Shown here in pieces: positions 46,701 to 56,567 of a stretch of 64,000 nucleotides of DNA. Below the pieces are notes generated by a model that had not been told where the DNA came from, searched no databases, and saw only the letters and a program-made list of their open reading frames with translations. The stretch spans positions 62,001 to 126,000 of the forward strand of contig CALSLT010000005.1 in NCBI GenBank assembly GCA_943787265.1, in the 5' to 3' direction. Origin of the DNA: an uncultured Planctomycetaceae bacterium. GTDB lineage: Bacteria > Planctomycetota > Planctomycetia > Planctomycetales > Planctomycetaceae. The first letter of the stretch is position 1. Every line of letters begins with the position of its first letter. A program made the position numbers and the translations under genes.

Positions 46701-47314
46701 TTCTACAACTTCTTAAAGAAGCCCCCGACTGGAATGTCGGCGACATCTCCGTATCAAGAATTCGGCTCGCTTCAAACAACATTCGAATTGAACTGGCGTG
46801 CTCCGGCCTGTCGAACGAACCCCTGTTGATAGTTTTCGAGGAGCAGTCCGGATGGCTCGTCGCCAATACGCTCCAGACGGGCTGGGTCAACAAGCTGGAC
46901 GATGCACAGCGAGACACACTGCTGGCGGCACTGGTCGGATTCTACAAACTCGCCGGCGTCGACATGGTGCGAGAACAGATCGCCGCCAGCTTCGCCCCTC
47001 GCCGAATTCCATACGACGTCATGGAAGACGGACTGGTCGTCTGGCCGGACGGAGAATACGCCGAAGAGGCGGTCTACAACCTGTGGCATCACCAGGTGAT
47101 TCGCCCGTACCCGCGATCGGTCTCGAGAAATTTTCTGCTGCCGACACTCACCACCGAAAGCCTGCTGTTCGTCGAAACTCCGCTCCGCTGGGACACGTGG
47201 GCCGCCCGTTGGGACAACAGCAACGACGTCAAACCACCACTTCTGCCGGACAATATCCGATGGTCCTGGTCGGCGAATGACGATGAAGTATCAGGCGACG
47301 TCGAACCAGTCTGA
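43706..47314 (+). CDS. large membrane protein of unknown function
   Basis: A 1202-residue protein I do not recognise. The first 560 residues are polar and mostly helical, with an acidic linker (about 232-255, DDVQDETDEELES). Membrane segments appear from about residue 580: VGFGTLVGRFATRFVFIPYGVAYLSF, HMPSIVFALGTLLLLIIHVG, FLIWPAIPTALVCWALP, WGIVLCAMSVILNS, ILGVFWAGFTFVARFCVNLLI, and MATAIIGPTIFLMPGVFGFMAW. A soluble alpha/beta tail of about 280 residues follows. No enzymatic motif stands out. It looks like a planctomycete-specific envelope protein. The start at 43706 is the first Met; there is no strong Shine-Dalgarno sequence. Confidence 0.8.
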   Translation: MPDTQQELNDGEDVHEASGPVAAMLEQAIRALREAEPAAFLVQPRVLRRVIKQEWDLPALTVQVPHRKSRIISRNTVIRHVDWDELGLKANSELPDRAILIARPDDKHLESMSLGQLKLQVWRLLFHSKIHDAFDQLQDNGTLTAADFRQRIDQIGQVEFDEIYSVLKRENFIPAETTPANAFVEFAAVYSEIRCFTPHCLGSYFPSFSDFKAVDQLLRLDVDIDELFQSTRLDGSPDPEIPDKDDVQDETDEELESLTGRGTVLVSSEHSSDDHNDAKFPSLLEAVMPKIEPARRPNLATFGRLIRRADKAFARGNAVAAALYQMQAAKYATPELVSEAVSGALTDLQRLARRLQDALNFDQAATRSWYESLVGLLLQASQGFWNPDKRLLYDLQKVCVDHEKEIYTVDLLGCVTSFGQRPIKRALPNQREVLMSKHLRSATRRLVASRLTGQQRRQLSRLLHEAAHSSEHQMRTRLRPLVESTLEEVELTPQDVPERIAFGKMVEELLDGVANRGFLTMGDMRDAISRSNLKLSDLSGPRQFFLGDKLLQADRQLSRVLDGVYQRGDIYLRWLQRLSAVGFGTLVGRFATRFVFIPYGVAYLSFEAVVHIAELFHRPPKEKVVDAATGVAKTIEGPASPVILAVKDHMPSIVFALGTLLLLIIHVGPFRQFLKRVCAYIFSGMRRALYEWPARFLRLSAVKRMLKSRAAYFIRKFLIWPAIPTALVCWALPRLYKDIPEQPWTNWGIVLCAMSVILNSRVGRDVEELSAEWLHSTWNRIRVHILVALFDLVMDFFKRLLEGFDRVLYAVDEWLRFKSGETSLSLATKAILGVFWAGFTFVARFCVNLLIEPQINPIKHFPVVTVSHKLLLPMAPTLISQLAPLVGGEDMATAIIGPTIFLMPGVFGFMAWELKSNWQLYKANRGENLKPVLVGSHGETFIRLMKPGFHSGTLPKLFLRLRRVDRRRSPAEHSLARSKYLDQLHHVHVAVEHFVVREFLQLLKEAPDWNVGDISVSRIRLASNNIRIELACSGLSNEPLLIVFEEQSGWLVANTLQTGWVNKLDDAQRDTLLAALVGFYKLAGVDMVREQIAASFAPRRIPYDVMEDGLVVWPDGEYAEEAVYNLWHHQVIRPYPRSVSRNFLLPTLTTESLLFVETPLRWDTWAARWDNSNDVKPPLLPDNIRWSWSANDDEVSGDVEPV

Positions 47315-47490
47315 ACGAATCAGTTTTCGATTCCTGGCAAATCGGCACGTTTTTTCCTGAAGCCGCTACGAGATTCGTGCGTTGAGGCGTCTATCCTGAT
47401 GCCGAGACATCTTCCCGGCAAGACGAAAGTCTGGTACGAATCGTTGTAACTCCAGACGTGACTGTGGTTTTTCGAAAAAGGGCAACGCTC

Positions 47491-48174
47491 ATGGCGACAC
47501 CCGCTGACTCCGAAAAAACTGTCAAAGACCCCGTTGATACGAGGTCTGCTATTCGACTGTCTCTGGCAGCCTGTGCCCTCGTCGTTGCCACATCGGCAGC
47601 CGAGCCGTCGTCCGCTCAAGCGGCAACCGGAGTGGCTGCTGCCGCAACGGCCGCTGTCGGCCAGCTTTCTGAATCGGTCGTCCTGAAAAAGATTCGAGCG
47701 TACTGTTCACGAAGCTGGCAGAACGCCGGAATCAACCACCAGGAATGGTCGGACTGCACTCAGCAGGTGTTTGAAAGACTGCTTGAACGAGTCGATCGCG
47801 ATCGGTTTCTGATAGCGATCGAGGATTCAGAATCGCCCGAGCGCCGCGAATTGAACCGAGCGATCTGGGCAACTTCGCAACGATCCAGGCGTGAAAAGAA
47901 GTATTCGTCGTTGGAGTTCGCTGAAGCTCATTCAGAGAACAACGACCCCTGGCCTGCGAAGCTGGATTCGTTGAATCAGGTCCGAAATGCTGTCAGTGGC
48001 GATGAAGCTCGACTGAGCCCGACTCAGAGGGAAATCGTCACTCGCTGGTCGGACGGAGAATCGATTTCGGCCATTGCCGAGTCTCTGAAACTCAGCCCGG
48101 CCCGTATCAGCGACGAGAAGTACAAGGCGATTCAGAAGCTTCGCCAGCACTTCGGCACGGACTCTAAAGTCTGA
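47491..48174 (+). CDS. ECF-like RNA polymerase sigma factor with hydrophobic N-terminus
   Basis: A 227-residue protein. Residues about 60-150 resemble sigma region 2 (VLKKIRAYCSRSWQNAGINHQEWSDCTQQVFERLLERV), and the C-terminus is a region-4 helix-turn-helix (LSPTQREIVTRWSDGESISAIAESLKLSPARISDEKYKAIQKL). It would direct RNA polymerase to a subset of promoters. Unusually the N-terminus has an Ala-rich hydrophobic stretch (LSLAACALVVATSAAEPSS, then AATGVAAAATAAVG), like a signal or membrane helix. The frame is open upstream to a GTG at 47458; ATG at 47491 is preferred. No anti-sigma gene is adjacent. Confidence 0.75.
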   Translation: MATPADSEKTVKDPVDTRSAIRLSLAACALVVATSAAEPSSAQAATGVAAAATAAVGQLSESVVLKKIRAYCSRSWQNAGINHQEWSDCTQQVFERLLERVDRDRFLIAIEDSESPERRELNRAIWATSQRSRREKKYSSLEFAEAHSENNDPWPAKLDSLNQVRNAVSGDEARLSPTQREIVTRWSDGESISAIAESLKLSPARISDEKYKAIQKLRQHFGTDSKV

Positions 48175-48367
48175 TCAGACGCCGCCTTCGGGAATTGTGG
48201 TCGACTCTGCGGGCGATTGACGCCCAAGTCTCTCCGCACGACCGATACAGCCGGCAAAATCTGAAGACGCAACCCCTTCGATGCCGATGAGGACGTCGGG
48301 CGCTGGTCAAAAATGGCAGCCAGCCGCTCACGTTCTGCCCGGTGCCGCTTGCGAAGGGAGCTCAGCG

Positions 48368-48514
48368 ATGGACGATGAAAAACTGGCCAAATTGCTCGAA
48401 GAGTACGATGACGAGGCCCTCGAAACGCTGATGTCCTTTGTCGAAAGTCTGGGCAGTTTCGAAGAGGCGCGAGCGACTATCGACGCACTGGATCAGCTCC
48501 GAAAAGCTGCCTGA
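48368..48514 (+). CDS. 48-residue acidic protein of unknown function
   Basis: A small protein, MDDEKLAKLLEEYDDEALETLM and on to DALDQLRKAA. It is acidic and predicted almost entirely helical, possibly a single amphipathic hairpin. AAGGGAG lies about 8 bases upstream of ATG 48368, an excellent ribosome-binding site that decides this start over the open frame back to 48281. It lies 194 bp after the sigma-like gene and before the hemolysin III-type gene. Function unknown. Confidence 0.6.
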   Translation: MDDEKLAKLLEEYDDEALETLMSFVESLGSFEEARATIDALDQLRKAA

Positions 48515-48752
48515 TCGTCGACTGTCGAGCCTTGCTGCTCGAATCACGTGTTCCGGCAAATCGCCGGATCTGTTAAGTGTCTTCCTGCCGAACGAACAGA
48601 CTGATCTGACGTCGGCATGGAGACGAGCGAAACGATGTGATGCCGCGGAAAACCGAGGCCGGATCGCGTCCCGGTTCCACACAGTTTCCACGGTATTACG
48701 GATTATTGCCGCGACGACTGACTTCGTCCGGCATCGACAAGGATGTCGTTTT

Positions 48753-49433
48753 ATGAGTGGCCTTCTTTGGTCTCATGCTCCTCTCAATACGCGCAAAGCT
48801 CGTCTAGTCAATGAAGAACGAGCCAACCAGATCACGCACGCACTCGCGACCGCCCTTTCAATAGCCGGATCCGCGTTCCTAATTCGTGAAGCCGTTGAAC
48901 TGGGCAATCCTGTCGTGACAGCTTCGTGCATCGTCTACGCGATCACGCTGACGCTGGTCTACCTGACGTCGACGTTGTCGCACAGCTTTCTCAGCGGCAA
49001 GTGGAAACACAGCTTCCGCACACTCGACCAGGTTTCGATCTTCCTGCTGATCTCGGGTGCGTTCACTCCGGTCGGCCTGACCGTCTGCAATACCGGCTAC
49101 TGGTTTCTGATTCCGATCACGATGTGGGTGCTGTCATTGACCGGCGTGTTTTTGAAACTGTTCGTGACCGGCGTTCAAATGGTGCCTGTCTGGTTCTACG
49201 TTTTGATCGGCTGCATGCCGATGCTGGCAGCGCCCGTCATGATGGCCTGGTTCCCGCCTGCGGGACTCGCCTGGATCGCCGCCGGAGCCGGCTGCCTTCT
49301 GGTCGGCACGGTCTTCCTGTGCAACGACACGAAAGTGCCTTACTTCCACTGCGTCTGGCACCTGCTTGTGACCGCTGGCTGCACCTGCCACTTCATCGTG
49401 AACTACCACTACCTGTTGCCGAATCTTCAGTAG
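48753..49433 (+). CDS. hemolysin III / PAQR-family membrane protein
   Basis: A 226-residue polytopic membrane protein of the YqfA/HlyIII (PAQR-like) family. Seven helices are apparent. Conserved metal-binding positions are present: the first His in YLTSTLSHSFL and the HxxxH-type pair near the end, FHCVWHLLVTAGCTCHF. The N-terminus NEERANQITHALATALSIAG also matches the family start. The start at 48753 (MSGLLWSHAP) is the best-fitting Met; the frame is open upstream to 48438, overlapping the small acidic gene in another phase. Members have been proposed to act in membrane lipid homeostasis or as zinc-dependent hydrolases; the role here is not known. Confidence 0.88.
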   Translation: MSGLLWSHAPLNTRKARLVNEERANQITHALATALSIAGSAFLIREAVELGNPVVTASCIVYAITLTLVYLTSTLSHSFLSGKWKHSFRTLDQVSIFLLISGAFTPVGLTVCNTGYWFLIPITMWVLSLTGVFLKLFVTGVQMVPVWFYVLIGCMPMLAAPVMMAWFPPAGLAWIAAGAGCLLVGTVFLCNDTKVPYFHCVWHLLVTAGCTCHFIVNYHYLLPNLQ

Positions 49434-49475
49434 AACGGCGGCGGGCGGGGCACGCACTTGGTCGTCGCAACACGA

Positions 49476-52400
49476 TCAACCGGGCAATGCTTCCAGATGC
49501 TCCGTCAGCGGCGAGCAAAATGTTTCCGCTAGTGTGGCGAACAAGTTCTGATCGCCGTGCTGCTCCAACTCAGGAACGGCTTCGCAGCATAAGTCGAAGG
49601 GGCGCAAACCGGCGAACGCGGCTCGTGCTTCCGGCTCGTCGGCCGGAGCCTGACGGTCCGCACTGGAGTGGCTACTCGCCCACGGTTTCCTCGTGAAACT
49701 GTTGCGTGCGGTTGCGACGAAAGCAGTCGTTGAATGCTGATCCGAAAAATCGACTTCGTTATTCCAGATCGGCTTTGCAACGTCCTTGTTCACAAAGAAC
49801 GGCAGCGGAAAACTTCTGGCGAGCTGCCAGAGGCCGACAATCTTTTCAAGATGAGCAAACGCCTCATCCGGCCTGACTTCTGACAGCGTTGCCTGAGTGC
49901 CATCGCGGCCGATCAGCACAGCGGGTTCCAGAACTCGGTTATTGATGACGGTGGAGATGAGATAGTCCACCCACAGCCTCGCGGCGTATTTCACGCTGAC
50001 CTTCGAAAACATCCCTCGATGAATGGTCTTGCCAGTCCAGCCGTTGATCTCGCCTGTCATTATGACGTCGTCGATCTGCAGATTAACCGGCAGCAATTCA
50101 GCAACTGTTTGCAGTTTTCCTTTTCGCATCGAGGCGATGATTCTCGACGAATCCTGTTTCAGTTTCCGAACGACTGATGCACCGGCGCTGCCCGCCGGGA
50201 TGCTTCCCGTCCGGATCAACTGCTGAGCGATCGTGTCCTGAGAAACGCCTGCCAGCGATTGCTCAAGCCAGGTGTCTCCAGCCTGCCAGTATTGCAATCC
50301 GTCAAGAACAAGAGGCTCTCGATCGATCGAATCATCGGCGACAGAAATATCGCCAACCCCGACCTGGCGAAGGAACAGAAGCCACGGGCGTTCGTAGAGA
50401 GTCTGCAATTCTCGAACACTCGCAGTCTCCAAATCGTCGGACAATCCGCCCGTCTCGCCTGATGATGGAAGCCCTGTCAACGATGTGGCGGCGAAGACAG
50501 CCGGCTGTTCTGGTTGTCCTTGCAGCCGCTGTGCAGCCTTCAGTGAATCCGCATCGAAACTTGCCGGAATATTGCTCTGCCCGTCGAAGTATTGAGGAGC
50601 AAATGCCTGGAGTGGATGCCGGATGAAAACTTCATCCCGAAGCCCCGCTTCTTCATCCGTCTGATCAAGAACGTCCAGGAGTTCCTGAACCGGCACCGAA
50701 GGAGGCCGCGGACGTTGATCCCGAACATCCTGCCCCTGGCACGTGATGATGAGACGGTTGCCGGCAGCAAGAATCGCTTCCAGAAACAGATGACGATCCT
50801 CGTCACGCGGACCGTTGTCACCAAGAACTCGCTGAAACCTCATCAGGTCAAAGCCGACCGAGCGATCGCCTCGTGGAAACAGCCCATCGTTCATACCCAG
50901 CAAAGCGATGACCTTAAACGGAAGGCTCCGCATGGCACTCATATCGCAAAACACAACTCCACCATGTCGAAACGAAGCCGCGGATGCCGAATCAAGTTGC
51001 CGAGTCACTTCCTTAACCGCCACCGCAAACGTCACGGGAGATGCGAAGTCGCCAGCCTCTGCCAGCGTGACGACCTTATCAATTGTGTCGAGCACGATTT
51101 GATAGCCGGTGTCGTCCAGGTCAGTCTCCAGAAAATCGCGAGCGATTCGTCCCAGCGGTTCCCGCCACTCGGCCAACGACCGGTTCCGGCTGATTCGTTC
51201 CCGCCACTGTCGGATGCGTGAGGTCAGGCTCCACAACCGTCCCAGTGTCGCTCCGGAAAGTCCTTCGACTCGATCAAGCGTCGCAACATCGGCGACAATC
51301 TGAGTGCTTGCCGGCGGCATGGCATACCCCAGAGTCAGTCGATCAAGCCCGAACTCCCACGTGTTCAAGTCGGTGCCTGGCAGGTCTTCCAATCGGCGAT
51401 GTTCAGCGTCGAGCCCCCATCGAATGCCGGCATCGTCGAGCCATTCAGCGATCCGTTCGACTTCGGATGAATCGAGGCCAACTCGTTCGCGAACGACCTC
51501 AGTATTCAGCAGATCAAGGATGCCAGTCACAGTGACTCGGCTTTCAAAGACCTCAAGCACTTTCAACCAGGCATCGATAAATGGCCGCGTTCGACGAGCA
51601 GACCGGCCGGCGATCTGAAACGGAATATGTCCGTCAGAACCAGGCCGCGTCAGCCCGAACACCGCCTGAACCAACGGGGCGTAATTGTCGAGGTCCGGGC
51701 AAAAGACAACGATGTCTTCGGGAGCAAGTTCGGAATCTTCTTCCAACGCTTCACGAATCCGGTCATGCAGAACTTCCACTTCACGGATCGCGCTGTGGCA
51801 ACTGTGAATCCGCACGCTGTTGTCACGAGGCAGTTCTCGCTGATCGGGTTCCGTTGCGAAATGAATATCGCTTTGCAGTTCGCTAAGCAGCGTTGGCTCC
51901 GCTTCTTCGGCAGCCGAAGAGTCCTCAGCAAACGGGTCGGCAGCCAGCTCTCGAATTCGCCACGGCGATGAATCGAGATCAACCATCAGCATCTGTTGCT
52001 GACGTGAGAGTTCGCCCATCGATGCCAACAAAGGGTGCAACAGATCGACGTGATGCTCTGCGCAGAATTGCCGAAGTGACTGTGGCTGTTCTCTCAATCG
52101 ACGAAGCAATTGGCGCCGCCCATACATATCTCCCCAGTATTCACACGCCGGCGTCAACACGAACAACGCCACGTTTGAATGCTCACCAACCGCTTCCAGA
52201 AATCGAAGATGCGCAGGAACGACGCTGCCACACAACCAGACGCTCAGCCGTTCGGGAATCTGGCCAGCGTCCGATTGAATTGTGCTCTTCAGGTCTTCCG
52301 CCATCGCAGAAACGGATCGGTAGCGACGATGTTCATCCTGCGTGATCGCCTGCCAGAGTCTCCTTTGCCATGCAGCGGCTGGCGGAGCAGGGATTCCACA

Positions 52401-52877
52401 ATCAGGCCAATCGACGCCTTGATTCCATACAGCGATCAGATCCGGTCGGTGCAACAGGTATCGGTCAAACAGATCGGAAATACACCGACTGAGATCAATC
52501 AATCGTTGAGGATCCGTGCCGCCATCAGGCTGAAACAGGTAACTGCGAACAGCGCCGAAGGCCTCATCATTAAGTAAGTCCGGCAGCAGGCTCGCGATGA
52601 TCCAGGTCAACGCGTCCTGCTCGCGATTCGGAGCCTTGTCAGCTTCGAGGCAATTCTCGAGCGTTTCTGAAATCCACTGTCCCGGCAGCAGAAAGCGAAA
52701 CTGCGCCCAGCATCCACGTTGGTTAGCAAGCCGTCGACTGAACCAGCTCTCCCACCCTCGGGCAGGAACAACGATCGTCTCCGAAGCAAGCGGTGACGAC
52801 ATCGGCGCAGCGATCGAGCGTTCGAACTCGTGCCATAGCGATTCGAAACTGGTCGACTCGTAAACGTCGATCGTCAT
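49476..52877 (-). CDS. recC: exodeoxyribonuclease V gamma subunit (RecC)
   Basis: A 1133-residue protein close in length to RecC, the Chi-recognition subunit of RecBCD that processes double-strand breaks. The N-terminus (TIDVYESTSFESLWHEF, then VVPARGWESWFSRRLANQRGCWAQ) matches the family. Helicase-fold remnants are visible: LSVWLCGSVVPAHLRFLEAV, VRIHSCHSAIREVEVLHDRI, DIVVFCPDLDNYAPLVQAVF, and VIALLGMNDGLFPRGDRSVGFDLM. As usual for RecC the ATPase motifs are degenerate. No recB or recD is adjacent: both neighbours are unrelated. The C-terminal region appears typical. Confidence 0.93.
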   Translation of the reverse strand: MTIDVYESTSFESLWHEFERSIAAPMSSPLASETIVVPARGWESWFSRRLANQRGCWAQFRFLLPGQWISETLENCLEADKAPNREQDALTWIIASLLPDLLNDEAFGAVRSYLFQPDGGTDPQRLIDLSRCISDLFDRYLLHRPDLIAVWNQGVDWPDCGIPAPPAAAWQRRLWQAITQDEHRRYRSVSAMAEDLKSTIQSDAGQIPERLSVWLCGSVVPAHLRFLEAVGEHSNVALFVLTPACEYWGDMYGRRQLLRRLREQPQSLRQFCAEHHVDLLHPLLASMGELSRQQQMLMVDLDSSPWRIRELAADPFAEDSSAAEEAEPTLLSELQSDIHFATEPDQRELPRDNSVRIHSCHSAIREVEVLHDRIREALEEDSELAPEDIVVFCPDLDNYAPLVQAVFGLTRPGSDGHIPFQIAGRSARRTRPFIDAWLKVLEVFESRVTVTGILDLLNTEVVRERVGLDSSEVERIAEWLDDAGIRWGLDAEHRRLEDLPGTDLNTWEFGLDRLTLGYAMPPASTQIVADVATLDRVEGLSGATLGRLWSLTSRIRQWRERISRNRSLAEWREPLGRIARDFLETDLDDTGYQIVLDTIDKVVTLAEAGDFASPVTFAVAVKEVTRQLDSASAASFRHGGVVFCDMSAMRSLPFKVIALLGMNDGLFPRGDRSVGFDLMRFQRVLGDNGPRDEDRHLFLEAILAAGNRLIITCQGQDVRDQRPRPPSVPVQELLDVLDQTDEEAGLRDEVFIRHPLQAFAPQYFDGQSNIPASFDADSLKAAQRLQGQPEQPAVFAATSLTGLPSSGETGGLSDDLETASVRELQTLYERPWLLFLRQVGVGDISVADDSIDREPLVLDGLQYWQAGDTWLEQSLAGVSQDTIAQQLIRTGSIPAGSAGASVVRKLKQDSSRIIASMRKGKLQTVAELLPVNLQIDDVIMTGEINGWTGKTIHRGMFSKVSVKYAARLWVDYLISTVINNRVLEPAVLIGRDGTQATLSEVRPDEAFAHLEKIVGLWQLARSFPLPFFVNKDVAKPIWNNEVDFSDQHSTTAFVATARNSFTRKPWASSHSSADRQAPADEPEARAAFAGLRPFDLCCEAVPELEQHGDQNLFATLAETFCSPLTEHLEALPG

Positions 52878-52962
52878 CGACCACTCCGTACCGCATTCAT
52901 CGAACTATAGGGTGGACACTGCCCACTCTACCTGCGTTTTCTTTTGCAGCAGATCAGGATGT

Positions 52963-53038
52963 TTGAACAGGAGAAAGCAGAGAGAACAGAGTCAGGACTC
53001 GAACCGTGTCTCTGCGTCCTCTGCTGACTCCTGTTCAA
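52963..53038. repeat. long palindromic hairpin between the POT gene and recC
   Basis: TTGAACAGGAG (52963-52973) pairs perfectly with CTCCTGTTCAA (53028-53038), and AGCAGAG (52976-52982) with CTCTGCT (53019-53025); ACAGAG and CTCTG extend the stem further inward. The loop is about 25 bases. It is not GTAG-headed and there is no U tract, so it is not a clear terminator in either direction. It lies between genes transcribed in the same (minus) direction and could be an mRNA-stabilising hairpin or a member of another repeat family. Confidence 0.65.
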
Positions 53039-53055
53039 GAAGGTTGCAAAGATTC

Positions 53056-54693
53056 TTACTGCGTGTAGTACCGGTACTTGTAGAACGCTGCTCTCAACGC
53101 GAATAACAACGCCGCCACGCCCATCAAACATGCAAACACCCAGAAGGATGTGACCAGGTCCATGTCCGGAAGTTTGGTGACGACGGCAGTCAGCTTGTTA
53201 CCAAGAGAGACGCTCAGCAGCCAGAAGCCCATTATTGTTGACTTCATCCGAGTTGGTGCCTGCGTATAGGCAAACTCCAGGCCAGTGATCGACACCATCA
53301 CTTCCGCCTGAGTCATGATCAGGTAAGGGAAAAATTGCCAGAGCACGGAAACTGAGTTCGCTGCTTCGGCGGATTCAATCCTCATTTGAATCAGGGCGAC
53401 GACGACGAAGGCGATGCTGGCTGTCATCATTCCGATCGTCATCTTGCGAAGCGGCGTCATCTCCCAGCCACGGTTTGTGATGAATGGGTAAAGGAAGAAC
53501 ATGTTGAACGGAATCAACGCCATCACCATCAGCGGATTCAGTGCCGAAATCTGACTCGGATAAAACGTCATCAGGATCGTCTCTGACCCCGGAGTGTAAA
53601 GGTTCAGATCCATCATCTCAGCCTGCCGTACCCAGCTAGACGCGTGCTGATCGAACAATGCCCAGAAAACGCTGATCAAAAAGAAAACGCTGATGATCTT
53701 CAGAACGGCCTTTGGGCCTTCCGCGGCTTCTTCGCCAAACTTGACAGCAGCCGCTCCGAAGAACCAGTGACGTTTCATTGAGTCAGCGGGAACGCTCGCA
53801 TCCAAATCTTTCGGGCCGCCGCCCTTCAGTAACGATTCGACCGAACTGAACATAATCGCCAGGAACCCGTCGTCCTGTTCAATCGCCTGCCGTTCTTCGA
53901 ACACCCAAAGGCCGATCAGAATGCTGCTTACAGTCAGCACAACGTTCGTCGAAAACGCCAGAACGCCCCATCCGAACAACGGCAAACCGATAAAGCCCAT
54001 GAAGAGCAGCGTTGAACCAATGGCGTCAAGCAAGCCAGTTCGCCCACCAGGATGCGGCTGTATATGCACAAACTCTTTGCGGCCCATCCAGAACATGATC
54101 GTCGCGAGAAACATCAGAACGCCAGGTATTCCGAACGCAACGCTGGTTCCAATTTCTTCCTTCACCCAGGGAATCATCAACGTCGAGAAGAACGATCCAA
54201 AGTTGATGATGAAGTAAAATGCCTGGAACACCTTATCGACGAGTCGCCAGTTGCCTTTGCCAAACTGGTCTCCGACATGAGCAGACACGCACGGCTTGAT
54301 CCCACCAGAACCAATCGCAATCAGTCCGAGGCCCAGCCACATTCCACCGATTGAATTCTCGCCAATGGCCAGGACGAAGTGCCCCAGGCAGTAAACCAGC
54401 GAGAGCCAGATGATCGTGTGATATTTGCCGAGCAGCCTGTCAGCGACGATGGCTCCGATCATCGGAAAGGCGTAGACACCTGCGACGAACAGATGGACCA
54501 TCTCCTGAGCGTTTTCAGATCCGATGTCCTTATACATGCCGCCCATGACGAACAGTGCCGTCAGGTGGACCTGCAGGATCGACTTCATTCCGTAGAAGCT
54601 GAAGCGTTCGCAGCCTTCGTTCCCGATGATGTATTTGACGCCTTTCGGCCAGCCAGTTTCATTGGGATCGGGAGCCGTTAGATATTTTGCCAT
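53056..54693 (-). CDS. POT-family proton-dependent oligopeptide transporter
   Basis: A 545-residue inner-membrane transporter importing di- and tripeptides with protons. The signature near the N-terminus is intact: GCERFSFYGMKSILQVHLTALF, with ERFSFYG corresponding to the ExxERFxYYG motif in a modified form. The second signature, VFQAFYFIINFGSFFSTLMIPW, matches the POT pattern FYxxINxGS. At least 12 helices are apparent. The start MAKYLTAPDPNETGWPKG at 54693 is preferred; the open frame runs to 54864 with no family match. It is divergent from an M32 carboxypeptidase (221 bp gap), suggesting linked peptide uptake and breakdown. Confidence 0.93.
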   Translation of the reverse strand: MAKYLTAPDPNETGWPKGVKYIIGNEGCERFSFYGMKSILQVHLTALFVMGGMYKDIGSENAQEMVHLFVAGVYAFPMIGAIVADRLLGKYHTIIWLSLVYCLGHFVLAIGENSIGGMWLGLGLIAIGSGGIKPCVSAHVGDQFGKGNWRLVDKVFQAFYFIINFGSFFSTLMIPWVKEEIGTSVAFGIPGVLMFLATIMFWMGRKEFVHIQPHPGGRTGLLDAIGSTLLFMGFIGLPLFGWGVLAFSTNVVLTVSSILIGLWVFEERQAIEQDDGFLAIMFSSVESLLKGGGPKDLDASVPADSMKRHWFFGAAAVKFGEEAAEGPKAVLKIISVFFLISVFWALFDQHASSWVRQAEMMDLNLYTPGSETILMTFYPSQISALNPLMVMALIPFNMFFLYPFITNRGWEMTPLRKMTIGMMTASIAFVVVALIQMRIESAEAANSVSVLWQFFPYLIMTQAEVMVSITGLEFAYTQAPTRMKSTIMGFWLLSVSLGNKLTAVVTKLPDMDLVTSFWVFACLMGVAALLFALRAAFYKYRYYTQ

Positions 54694-54914
54694 GAATGTC
54701 GTTCCGTCGAGCTGAGGATTCACGGGGGTGAAATAGCGAATCAAAACAGAGCCGGTATCCTGGCGAAACCGGGCCGGCATCGCGAGTGCCAAAGCCCGCA
54801 TGTACAAACGCGACGAAACGTGGGCCACGGTTGGCTCGTCAGAAACGGCCTGGTTCGCAATCATGTCGGGCTTGAGACAGTTCGAACTCGAAACAAGACA
54901 CCGAAGGATCGACC

Positions 54915-56435
<1,521 letters not shown>

Positions 56436-56462
56436 GCATCAGCTCGTATAAGGACATTCGCC

Positions 56463-56527
56463 GTAGGGTGCGTCTTGACGCACCATCGGAACCAAGGACG
56501 GCTGTGGTGCGTCAAGACGCACCCTAC
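56463..56527. repeat. REPIN-type palindrome B (two inverted REPs with GTAG heads)
   Basis: Each unit is GTAG plus a perfect 8-bp hairpin, GGTGCGTC-TT-GACGCACC (56463-56484), repeated in inverted orientation at 56506-56527 with no base change. A 21-base spacer separates them. The two copies are exactly identical, suggesting a young insertion. It lies between the convergent carboxypeptidase gene and the gene ending at 56568. Confidence 0.85.
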
Positions 56528-56567
56528 AAAGGTTCTTCGGACACGTGTGGAAGACAGGCTTTCTCAT

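Noticed and set aside
52963..53038. Rho-independent terminator
   Set aside because: No U tract on either side and a long loop.
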